64,000 bases of DNA from Pullulanibacillus sp. KACC 23026 (lineage in GTDB: Bacteria > Bacillota > Bacilli > Bacillales > Sporolactobacillaceae): the NCBI RefSeq assembly GCF_029094525.1, contig NZ_CP119107.1, forward strand, positions 3,100,001-3,164,000. The letters are read 5' to 3'. Made by a program: the position numbers and the translations under genes. A model generated the notes under the pieces. The model was not told the DNA's origin, did no database searches, and was given only the letters and a program-made list of their open reading frames with translations. Positions 57,028 through 64,000 of this stretch are shown piece by piece. Position 1 is the first letter of the stretch, and each line of letters opens with the position of its first letter.

Positions 57028-57140
57028 AGTGACTAAACCTTTCCAATCAGCCAGCTCTTCTTAAGTTTAATAATATTGTGTATTCAATATAACGTATGCG
57101 ATCCGTCCCTAATTTGTCGATGATGTTTGCCTAATATGAA

Positions 57141-57401
57141 TTACTTTTGGTTAAACATTTTAGATAGGGAAGAAAAGTTAAGAGGAATATTGTTATTTAC
57201 AATTGCCTTTACAATTTTGTCCTCTTTATCTTTTGAAACCTCGACATTTGCCATTCTTGCAACGCGATGCACAATTCCGCGAACCGTTTCTTCATCCTGG
57301 AAGTTGGCGTTTGCAATTGAATTGGCGAGTGAAAAAATATCCTCTTTTTTCACATTGGTTTTTTTCTCAATATGATCAAAAAACGGATTATTTGGATCCA
57401 T
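57141..57401 (-). CDS. spoVIF: stage VI sporulation protein F
   Basis: The product of 86 residues begins FFDHIEKKTNVKKEDIFSLA and contains DEETVRGIVHRVARMAN near 38, followed by KIVKAIVNNNIP near 63 and the closing SSLSKMF, all typical of SpoVIF, a small soluble protein needed for late coat assembly in B. subtilis. In B. subtilis the gene is elsewhere, so its place beside gpsA is a local feature. GGAGG lies before the ATG. Confidence 0.92.
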   Translation of the reverse strand: MDPNNPFFDHIEKKTNVKKEDIFSLANSIANANFQDEETVRGIVHRVARMANVEVSKDKEDKIVKAIVNNNIPLNFSSLSKMFNQK

Positions 57402-57566
57402 GAAAGCCCTCCTCTTTAACTTGCTTTCAAAATAGTATATGGGAGGGAACTTGGAAACGTGAAAACCAATTGCCCAAAAGTTTTTTCACGCAAGCGATCG
57501 ATAAATAATTGAGTTTAAAACTTTCAAAAACGGCTAACGAACCGTTGCGGATCATCAGAAAAACAT

Positions 57567-57842
57567 GAGACGTAACGAGAACACGCTATCTGGCTTAAAC
57601 CCGCCCAATTGAAGAACAAAGCGCAACCAGAATACACTATTCGCCTCCTATTAGGCCATTTGAGCAATTAGGCGTAACGTGGATTCGCTTATGAATCGTC
57701 AATCAGCCCAAAACGGCACTCATTTCAAGAAATAGCGTACCCTCGTTACCGCTATCCTTGAAATCAGCCTCTAAAATAGGAAATAGCGTATCCCCGTTAC
57801 CACTAAAACATACAAGTGTAACGAGAATACGCTATTTGGCAA
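57567..57842. repeat. dispersed imperfect repeats with an ATAGCGTA-N-CGTTAC core
   Basis: Copies of AATAGCGTACCCTCGTTAC (57731), AATAGCGTATCCCCGTTAC (57782) and their reverse complement GTAACGAGAACACGCTAT (57572) and GTAACGAGAATACGCTAT (57818) lie in the gap between spoVIF and gpsA, with partly degraded copies between. Opposed copies could form long hairpins. No gene lies in 57402-57870. Confidence 0.7.
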
Positions 57843-57870
57843 AAATTAATCGAATCCAGTAATTCAGTAG

Positions 57871-58914
57871 TCATGATGAGCCAAATTGATCTTCTATAAG
57901 ATCATTCAGCTTTCCATGCTCGGTTGTTTTCACTCGTCCCATCAATTGGTCCACCGCATTTTTCGGTGAATTCCCTTGAAATATAACGGAGTAAATGGCG
58001 GAGGTAATAGGCATGTCCACCTTTTGCTCCTGGGCGAGGTAATAAGTGGCTTCTGTTGTACGAATCCCTTCAACAACCATTCCCATTGTATCCAGTGTCT
58101 CCTGCAAGGAACGACCTTTCCCAAGAAGGTTTCCGGCTTTCCAATTTCGGCTATGAACACTTGTACACGTGACAATGAGGTCTCCCATCCCAGCAAGACC
58201 CGTGAAGGTGAGCGGGTGAGCGCCCATTTTAATACCGAGGCGAGATATTTCCGACAATCCTCTCGTAATAAGCGCCGCCTTCGCATTATCCCCATATCCC
58301 AAACCATCTGAAATGCCCGCACCTAGCGCGATGACATTCTTTAGAGCACCGCCTAATTCCACACCAATGATGTCGTCATTCGTATAGACTCTAAAGTTCT
58401 GATTGATAAACAAATCCTGAGCAAGCGCTGCGGCTTCTGGTTTTTTAGATGAAACGGCCACTGTTGTCGGCTGTCTTAGACAAACCTCTTCTGCATGACT
58501 CGGCCCAGATAAGACGACGACCCCTTTAGTCAATTCCGCGGGCACTTCTTCTTCAATCATCTCGGAAATGCGTTTGGACGTCTTAGGCTCAATTCCTTTG
58601 CTGGCATGAATAAAGACAGCAGGCCTTGTCATGACTTTAATTAAGTCGGAGAGAACCGACCGGATACTGACAGTGGGGACGACCAAAACGATCGTATCAA
58701 GGTCTCGAACCGCCTCCCCCAAGTCCGTATAGCCCATGATTTCAGGTGAAAGCTTCACTTCAGGAAGGTATCGTTTGTTTGTATGGAATTGGTTCAACTC
58801 ATCGATCTGTTCTTGTCTTCTCGCCCAAAGACGCACTCGATGACCATTGTCAGCCAGAACCATTGACAAAGCTGTCCCCCAGCTGCCTGCACCAATTACC
58901 GCTACTTCTGACAT
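57871..58914 (-). CDS. gpsA: glycerol-3-phosphate dehydrogenase (NAD(P)+)
   Basis: GpsA makes sn-glycerol-3-phosphate for phospholipids. The product of 347 residues has the NAD-binding VAVIGAGSWGTALSMVLADNGH near 4-25 (GxGxxG), HASKGIEP near 107, LSGPSHAEEV near 138, the catalytic Lys region GGALKNVIALGAGISDGLGYGDNAKAALITRGL near 188-220 (key residues K, N, D, G, N, K, A, R). GGGGGAAT precedes the ATG. It follows plsY, which uses its product. Confidence 0.97.
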   Translation of the reverse strand: MSEVAVIGAGSWGTALSMVLADNGHRVRLWARRQEQIDELNQFHTNKRYLPEVKLSPEIMGYTDLGEAVRDLDTIVLVVPTVSIRSVLSDLIKVMTRPAVFIHASKGIEPKTSKRISEMIEEEVPAELTKGVVVLSGPSHAEEVCLRQPTTVAVSSKKPEAAALAQDLFINQNFRVYTNDDIIGVELGGALKNVIALGAGISDGLGYGDNAKAALITRGLSEISRLGIKMGAHPLTFTGLAGMGDLIVTCTSVHSRNWKAGNLLGKGRSLQETLDTMGMVVEGIRTTEATYYLAQEQKVDMPITSAIYSVIFQGNSPKNAVDQLMGRVKTTEHGKLNDLIEDQFGSS

Positions 58915-58968
58915 ATTAGATTCCCCCAAACTCCGACTTTACATGGTGTTATAAAAGTTGCTTATTAA

Positions 58969-59562
58969 TTAAGCTTTTTTGGCCCCTAATTTATTTTCAT
59001 TCCCGTGAATTAAACGAACGATGTTTTCACGGTGTTTGTATGCCGATAGAAGGAAGAGAATGAGACCCACAATAACAAAAGACACAGATGCCCCAAAAAA
59101 GTATGAAAGAAGCGGCGTCACTAAAATTAAAAAGAGTGATCCTAATGAGACGTAACGAGTCACAGCAATAATGATGATGGTGATAATACCCGTAATAACA
59201 GTAGGGATGGGTGCCAGTACGAGAAAAATACCAATGGTCGTCGCAACACCCTTTCCCCCTTTAAATCCATGATAAACGGGCCAAACATGACCGACCATGG
59301 CGAGCAATCCTGTCACATCGACGGCCCATTCAGGAAGATGAAGCAGTTTGGCAATCAGAATCGCCACGATCCCTTTTATGGCGTCCAAAAGTAAAACTAA
59401 AATTGCGGGTCCTTTCCCCAAAACACGCATCGTGTTCGTTGCCCCGGCATTTCCGCTTCCATAATTTCGAATATCCACTTTCTTTATAGCCTTTGTAAAA
59501 ATAATACTAAAACTGATGGATCCGATGAGATAAGCGACCAAAAAAGCAATGAAGGTCGTCAT
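58969..59562 (-). CDS. plsY: glycerol-3-phosphate acyltransferase PlsY
   Basis: PlsY transfers acyl groups from acyl-phosphate to glycerol-3-phosphate in the membrane. The product of 197 residues has about five membrane helices and the three active-site loops: SGNAGATNTMRVLGK near 37-51, GHVWPVYHGFKGGKGVATTIG near 91-111 (key residues H, F, G, G, G, A) and SAYKHRENIVRLIHGNE near 173-189. GGAGG lies before the ATG. It sits between der and gpsA, the usual order in many Firmicutes though not in B. subtilis. Confidence 0.96.
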   Translation of the reverse strand: MTTFIAFLVAYLIGSISFSIIFTKAIKKVDIRNYGSGNAGATNTMRVLGKGPAILVLLLDAIKGIVAILIAKLLHLPEWAVDVTGLLAMVGHVWPVYHGFKGGKGVATTIGIFLVLAPIPTVITGIITIIIIAVTRYVSLGSLFLILVTPLLSYFFGASVSFVIVGLILFLLSAYKHRENIVRLIHGNENKLGAKKA

Positions 59563-59573
59563 AGTCTCCCCTC

Positions 59574-60890
59574 CTAGTTTTCTTGTCTTTTTCTAATATA
59601 TATTCGAATTGGCGTCCCGATAAAGCCGAATGTTTCTCGTATACGATTTTCTAAAAAGCGCTGATAAGAAAAATGCATCAGCTCAGGATCATTGACAAAA
59701 ATTACAAAGGTCGGCGGCTTCACACTAACCTGTGTCGCATAGAAAATTTTGAGACGATTTCCTTTATCAGACGGCGGCGGTGTCATCGCGGTAGCATCGG
59801 AAATAACATCGTTTAAATGACTCGTCTGAATGCGCATACTGTGATTCTCTGCGACTTGATCGATAACAGGCAGCAATTGGTGAAGCTTTTGCTTCGTTTT
59901 AGCCGAAAGAAATACAATCGGGGCATAGCTTAAGAATTGAAACTCATCGCGAATTTTTTCCTTAAACTCGTCCATCGTTTTGTGGTCTTTTTCAACCGCA
60001 TCCCATTTGTTGACGACAATGATAACCGCTCGGCCTGCTTCATGAGCATAGCCCGCAATTTTCTTATCCTGCTCAATAATCCCTTCTTCACCATCTAAAA
60101 CAACGAGCACCACATCGGAGCGTTCAATCGCTCTTTGGGCTCTGAGCACACTATATTTCTCAGTCTTTTCATAGACCTTACCGCGTTTACGCATTCCGGC
60201 CGTATCAATAATGACATAATCCCGATCATTTCGATGAAAAGGCGTATCAATGGCGTCACGGGTTGTTCCGGCAATATCACTTACAATGACCCGTTCAGTC
60301 CCTAAGATCGCATTAACAAGAGACGACTTTCCGACATTTGGCCTTCCGATCAAAGAGAACAGAATGGTGGATTCGTCGTATTCTTCTTCTTCCACCCGTT
60401 CAAAATGAGCCACTACATTATCCAGCAGATCACCGAGCCCAATGCCGTGAGCACCAGATATTCCGGTTGGCTCTCCAAAACCGAGCGAATAAAATTCAAA
60501 GAGGTTATGTCTTCTTTCGGGGTTATCAATTTTATTAACCCCAAGAACAACAGGCTTCTTTGACCGGTAGAGAATCTGCGCCACTTCTTCATCCGCTCCA
60601 GTCACGCCGTCTTCCCCATCACAAATAAATAAAATAACATCGGCTTCTTCAATCGCTAGATGAGCCTGCTCGCGCATTTGAAAAAGAAGCGGTTCATCCC
60701 CAAGATCGATCCCACCTGTATCAATAATATGAAAATGCCAGCCTAACCACTCTCCATTTCCATATAAACGATCGCGAGTTACACCTGGTGTATCCTCTAC
60801 AATCGCCATTCTTTCTCCAACAATTCGATTAAAAATCGTTGACTTACCTACGTTCGGTCTCCCGACAATGGCAACAACTGGCTTTGCCAT
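59574..60890 (-). CDS. der: ribosome assembly GTPase Der (EngA)
   Basis: Der has two GTPase domains in tandem and helps mature the 50S subunit. The product of 438 residues has first-domain GRPNVGKST near 10, DTPGVTRDR near 33, DTGG near 58 and NKID near 119; second-domain GRPNVGKSS near 183, [11 protein letters not shown] near 229 and NKWD near 294; and a C-terminal KH-like domain with [28 protein letters not shown] near 391 (key residues P, F, N, Y, L, N). It is 11 bases from plsY on the same strand. Confidence 0.98.
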   Translation of the reverse strand: MAKPVVAIVGRPNVGKSTIFNRIVGERMAIVEDTPGVTRDRLYGNGEWLGWHFHIIDTGGIDLGDEPLLFQMREQAHLAIEEADVILFICDGEDGVTGADEEVAQILYRSKKPVVLGVNKIDNPERRHNLFEFYSLGFGEPTGISGAHGIGLGDLLDNVVAHFERVEEEEYDESTILFSLIGRPNVGKSSLVNAILGTERVIVSDIAGTTRDAIDTPFHRNDRDYVIIDTAGMRKRGKVYEKTEKYSVLRAQRAIERSDVVLVVLDGEEGIIEQDKKIAGYAHEAGRAVIIVVNKWDAVEKDHKTMDEFKEKIRDEFQFLSYAPIVFLSAKTKQKLHQLLPVIDQVAENHSMRIQTSHLNDVISDATAMTPPPSDKGNRLKIFYATQVSVKPPTFVIFVNDPELMHFSYQRFLENRIRETFGFIGTPIRIYIRKRQEN

Positions 60891-61029
60891 TCATGCACTT
60901 CCTTTCATCACAGTCCATAATCCACTTTGAGCAATTGGTTTTACACTCAACTTATGACTTGTAAGTTCCAATATGTAATAACCCAAGTGAATCTATCTTA
61001 TCAAATGGTTCGGCTTAGGACAAACACGT

Positions 61030-61626
61030 TTATTTTTCAATCCGTTTAGTCTGCCTTGTCAAGGTGGCCGTTCTGACTATTAATAAGCCTTGATGCGTCA
61101 GTTCCCAGCTCACAAGAAGGATGAGTATAAAGCTCACCATCACTAAATAATCCGTGTCCCCGACAAGCTGGTCATACGGGTAAAAAACAAGAGATTGCAA
61201 GCATTCTCCCTGACTCATTCCTATCAATAATATAGCAACGCGATTCCAAAAATCCTGAGTTAAGACCAAAATGAAAAAGCACATGAATAAAATAAAAGTC
61301 CACTCCGGCAAAATCATTAAAATAGCAGGATCATAAAGCCAATAAATTTGGGCAAGTACATCTAGCATCATAACAATGAACGAGGCAACTCCCAGTCTAA
61401 CTACCTTCGTAAATGATAAATTAGATAAGAGACCGCAGCCTGTTAACCCAAAAACGAGAAAAGTTAGATTCACCTTTGTTTGTCCTATCGGAACAGAGAA
61501 AGGCGATACGGTAATCATGAGTAAAATTAGACACGACAAGGTTGCCCTTTTCTTCCCATCTCTATAAAAAAATACAACAATGATCCAAAATCCCCAAAGT
61601 GCCCAATAAAACCAAAAATTATTCAT
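61030..61626 (-). CDS. yphA: YphA family membrane protein
   Basis: The product of 198 residues has six membrane helices spread over nearly its whole length and a basic C-terminal tail. It matches the YphA family, which lies between ypfD and der in B. subtilis. Function unknown. A hairpin-plus-T-run directly precedes the ATG and includes the GGAGG sequence, so its translation or read-through may be controlled there. seaA (yphB), present in B. subtilis next to yphA, is absent. Confidence 0.8.
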   Translation of the reverse strand: MNNFWFYWALWGFWIIVVFFYRDGKKRATLSCLILLMITVSPFSVPIGQTKVNLTFLVFGLTGCGLLSNLSFTKVVRLGVASFIVMMLDVLAQIYWLYDPAILMILPEWTFILFMCFFILVLTQDFWNRVAILLIGMSQGECLQSLVFYPYDQLVGDTDYLVMVSFILILLVSWELTHQGLLIVRTATLTRQTKRIEK

Positions 61627-61665
61627 AAAAAAGGATCCACCTCCCTCTTAATTATGGGTGGATCC
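61627..61665 (-). terminator. terminator-like hairpin immediately before yphA
   Basis: On the minus strand GGATCCACC (61657-61665) and GGTGGATCC (61633-61641) pair perfectly, followed by six T that run into the ATG at 61626. GGAGGTGG, the Shine-Dalgarno candidate, lies in the 3' arm. Confidence 0.7.
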
Positions 61666-61785
61666 CAGTAAAATTAAACCTTGTCGTATAAAAAAAGGCA
61701 CTCGTGTGGAGAAAATCTAAATCGCCGTATTGAATAAAGCTTGGAGTTTTTCTTTAATAGGTTTTTCAAGCTCATTAAACGCTTT

Positions 61786-62730
61786 ATGAACGCCAAAATG
61801 AGCGGATGAGGCTGATGCAATGGCGTTCATCGAGGGAATGTACGCCAAATGAGTGAGTGCGGCTGACGGAGTGGCGTTCATCAAGGGAATGAACGCCAAA
61901 ATGAGCGAGTGCGGCTAACGCAATGGCGTTCATCAAGGGAATGTACGCCAAAATGAGCGAGTGCGGCAATTGGAATGGCGTTCATCGACGGGATGAACGC
62001 CAAAATGAGCGAGTGCGGCTGACGCAATGGCGTTCATCAAGGGAATGAACGCCAAAATGAGCGAGTGTGGCTGACAGAATGGCGTTCATCGACGGGATGT
62101 ACGCCAAAATGAACCGATGAGGCTAACGCAATGGCGTTCATCAAGGGGATGAACGCCAAAATGAGCGAGTGCGGCTGACGCAATGGCGTTCATCAAGGGG
62201 ATGAACGCCAAAATGAGCGAGCGCGGCTGACGCAATGGCGTTCATCGACGGGATGTACGCCAAAATGAGCGAGTGCAGCTGACGCAATGGCGTTCATCGA
62301 CGGGATGAACGCCAAAATGAGCCGATGAGGCTAACGCAATGGCGTTCATCAAGGGGATGAACGCCAAAATGAGCGAGTGCGGCTGACGCAATGGCGTTCA
62401 TCGACGGGATGAACGCCAAAATGAGCGAGCGCGGCTGACGGAGTGGCGTTCATCGAGGGGATGAACGCCAAAATGAGCCGATGAGACTAACGCAATGGCG
62501 TTCATCGACGGGATGAACGCCAAAATGAGCGAGCGCGGCTGACGCAATGGCGTTCATCCAGGGAATGAACGCCAAAATGAGCGAGTGCGGCTGACGCAAT
62601 GGCGTTCATCCAGGGAATGAACGCCAAAAAGAGCGGATGTGGCTGCCGAAATGGCATTCATCAAGGGGATGTACTCCAAAAAGAGCGGATGAGGATGCCG
62701 GAATGGCGTTCATCGAGAGAAAGCGGATTT
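61786..62730. repeat. tandem palindromic repeat array C: 18 units, 52-bp period
   Basis: Cores GGCGTTCAT-loop-ATGAACGCC start at 61822, 61873, 61925, 61977, 62029, 62081, 62133, 62185, 62237, 62289, 62341, 62393, 62445, 62497, 62549, 62601, 62653 and 62705, mean step 51.9 bp. The spacer is of the kind AAAATGAGCGAGTGCGGCTGACGCAAT. Loops are CAAGGGG, CGACGGG, CGAGGGA, CCAGGGA. Reverse-complemented, the core with its flanking T-run is identical to that of array A. A few cores have ATGTACGCC. Open frames inside are artefacts. Confidence 0.95.
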
Positions 62731-62935
62731 TATAAATAAGCGGAGAAATTCCTCTTATTTAGGAAATCGCACTGAAAATAACTCAAATAAAAGGAGGAAT
62801 TCCGGCTATTGACTCCAGAAAGCGTGGATCGGCGTCCTTTTGCCCTGCTTAAGCGGAAAACCTCCGCTTATATACCCGCATCTGAGCTCGATTCTGCTGT
62901 TTAGCCGGAAAATCTCCGCTTATTTCCGGCTACCC
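62716..62935. repeat. dispersed hairpin repeats with an AAGCGGA...TCCGCTT core
   Basis: Three or four imperfect copies, for example AAGCGGAAAACCTCCGCTTAT (about 62850) and GCCGGAAAATCTCCGCTTATT (about 62899), each with inverted halves. They follow array C directly and have no coding potential. Confidence 0.65.
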
Positions 62936-63035
62936 AAATACCTGCCATTAGTAAAAATTTCAACCTAGTCCTTAGCACAGTGACAACAACAATGGTCAAG
63001 ATGGTTTATAGGCTGCGATTTTGCTAGTTATATCC

Positions 63036-63153
63036 GCTGGTTATTTTTGCTGGTTATTTCGCTGGCTATTTTTGCTGGCTATTTTTGCTGGCTATTTTTG
63101 CTGGCTATTTTTTCGCTGGCTATTTTCGCTGGCTATTTTTTTCGCTGGCTATT
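63036..63153. repeat. short tandem repeat, GCTGGCTATTTTT unit, about nine copies
   Basis: GCTGGYTATTT recurs nine times at 13-17 bp steps with variable T-runs. It lies just before the ypfD terminator. Confidence 0.85.
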
Positions 63154-63160
63154 AAAACAA

Positions 63161-63187
63161 AAAAAGGCGGCCGCGGCCGCCTTTTTT
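63161..63187 (-). terminator. intrinsic terminator after ypfD
   Basis: AAGGCGGCCGCGGCCGCCTT is a perfect palindrome with A and T runs at both ends, 9 bases after the ypfD stop. Confidence 0.88.
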
Positions 63188-63195
63188 ATTGGTCA

Positions 63196-64000
63196 TTATT
63201 TATATTTTTTTAATTGATCGCCGATGACGTCTCCAAGTGAAAAACCTGTTCCGGAGGGTTCATCTGATTGATAGGTCTCAATAGGTTCAGGCTGAGCGGG
63301 TTCTAGAAGCTCGCGAATGCTTAGTGAGACACGCTTATCTCTTTGATTGACATCTAACACCTTCACTTGAACCTGTTGGCCTTCCTCGAGCACTTCTTGA
63401 GGCGTTCCAATATGTTCATGAGAGATTTCTGAGATATGGACAAGTCCTTCAACGCCAGGTAAAATTTCAACAAAGGCACCGAATGGAACTAATCGCTTCA
63501 CTGTTCCTTCAACCACATCGCCCGCTTTTAATTTCTCAGCGGCCTCTTCCCATGGTCCTGGCTGAGTGGCCTTAATGGATAGAGAGATGCGTTCATTATC
63601 GCGGTCAACAGCCAATATTTTCACCTTGACTTGATCCCCTTCTGAAACAATCTCAGATGGTGTTTCAACGCGGTAATGAGCCAATTGTGAAATATGAACA
63701 AGACCGTCAACACCGCCAATATCAACAAAAGCACCAAAGCTTGTTAGACGTTGAACGGTACCTTCAACGATATCGCCTTCTTTAAGGTTTTGCAGAACAT
63801 CTTGCTTAGCAAGCTCTGCCTTTTCGTCAAGAACAGCCCGGTGAGAAAGAATGACCTTGCGCTTTTCGCGATCAAGCTCAATAATTTTCACGTCCATTGT
63901 TTGTCCTTTGTAGTCGGAAAAATCCTCTACAAAATGGCGCTCAACCAATGAGGCTGGAATGAATCCGCGAACTCCAAGGTCAACAACTAGACCTCCTTTA
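63196..64000 (-). CDS. ypfD: S1 RNA-binding domain protein YpfD (partial, 5' end beyond the right edge)
   Basis: The frame runs to the right edge of the window, so the gene start is missing; about 268 codons are visible. It holds the end of one S1 domain (GFIPASLVERHF, then KIIELDREKRKVILSHR) and two complete S1 domains (GTVQRLTSFGAFVDIGGVDGLVHIS and GTVKRLVPFGAFVEILPGVEGLVHIS, in parts), then a short acidic and Ser/Gly tail ending GDVIGDQLKKYK. This is the C-terminal part of the ribosomal protein S1-like YpfD of Bacillales, which binds RNA. It lies upstream of yphA in the B. subtilis order. Confidence 0.92.
   Translation of the reverse strand, partial: KGGLVVDLGVRGFIPASLVERHFVEDFSDYKGQTMDVKIIELDREKRKVILSHRAVLDEKAELAKQDVLQNLKEGDIVEGTVQRLTSFGAFVDIGGVDGLVHISQLAHYRVETPSEIVSEGDQVKVKILAVDRDNERISLSIKATQPGPWEEAAEKLKAGDVVEGTVKRLVPFGAFVEILPGVEGLVHISEISHEHIGTPQEVLEEGQQVQVKVLDVNQRDKRVSLSIRELLEPAQPEPIETYQSDEPSGTGFSLGDVIGDQLKKYK

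Noticed and set aside
61633-61665. T-box riboswitch (GGTGGATCC resembles the T-box sequence)
   Set aside because: The T-box core AGGGTGGNACCGCG is not matched and there is no specifier stem; yphA is not an aminoacylation or amino acid gene.
61717-61969. Two 60-residue reading frames on the minus strand
   Set aside because: They are translations of repeat array C without start signals.

Overview
The window is a chromosomal segment of an endospore-forming member of the Bacillales. Its backbone follows the order known from the Bacillus subtilis recU-ponA to ypfD region: recU/ponA, ypoC-nth-dnaD, asnS-aspB-ypmB, panD-panC-panB, birA-cca-bshA-bshB1-mgsA-dapB-ypjD, ypjC/ypjB/ypjA, qcrC-qcrB-qcrA, ypiF-ypiB-ypiA, aroA-tyrA-hisC, trpA to trpE, aroB-aroC, ndk, hepT-menG-hepS, mtrB-folE, hbs, spoIVA, yphF-yphE, gpsA-plsY-der, yphA and ypfD. 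Sporulation genes (spoIVA, spoVIF, ypjB, a LysM-GH18 spore hydrolase), bacillithiol genes, menaquinone/heptaprenyl genes and a menaquinol:cytochrome c reductase point to a low-GC, spore-forming, respiring Firmicute. The exact genus cannot be fixed from the sequence alone; a lineage outside Bacillus proper is suggested by the many gene losses relative to B. subtilis.

Region by region. 1-2.5 kb: a cluster of sporulation-associated small families (DUF421, a DUF4363-like protein, DUF1657), then yppE and a coiled-coil gene. 2.8-6.2 kb: recU and ponA, the only long plus-strand operon. 6.3-10 kb: a 21-bp repeat block, a LigB-type dioxygenase-like gene, a P-loop protein with an altered Walker A and a SleL/YaaH-type hydrolase. 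10-15 kb: DNA repair and replication genes, asnS, a decayed aspB pseudogene and ypmB. 15.3-24.3 kb: a secreted degenerate metallo-beta-lactamase-fold protein, then coenzyme A, tRNA maturation, bacillithiol, methylglyoxal and lysine genes. 24.5-27.8 kb: membrane proteins. 28-30.35 kb: two large tandem arrays. 30.4-35.5 kb: the bc complex and ypi genes. 36-48.3 kb: a near-complete block for chorismate, tyrosine/phenylalanine, histidinol-phosphate aminotransferase and tryptophan. 48.7-55.5 kb: ndk, heptaprenyl/menaquinone genes, TRAP, folE, HU and spoIVA. 55.7-64 kb: YphF/YphE, SpoVIF, phospholipid precursor genes, the GTPase Der, YphA, another large array, and ypfD running off the right edge.

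The clearest regulatory circuit is tryptophan control. The trpE leader (about 45773-46023) has a consensus promoter, a 5' hairpin, eight evenly spaced GAG/AAG triplets, and an intrinsic terminator, and the gene for its regulator TRAP (mtrB) lies 6.5 kb away in the same window.

The least explained content is the repeat DNA. Two arrays 32 kb apart (about 37 and 18 units, 52-bp period) share the same 29-bp palindromic core in opposite orientation. A third array has a 53-bp period and its own inverted repeat, and a fourth has a 21-bp period. All these periods are close to whole numbers of helical turns, and all arrays are intergenic. They are not CRISPRs (no unique spacers, no cas genes) and no repeat-associated protein gene is visible nearby.
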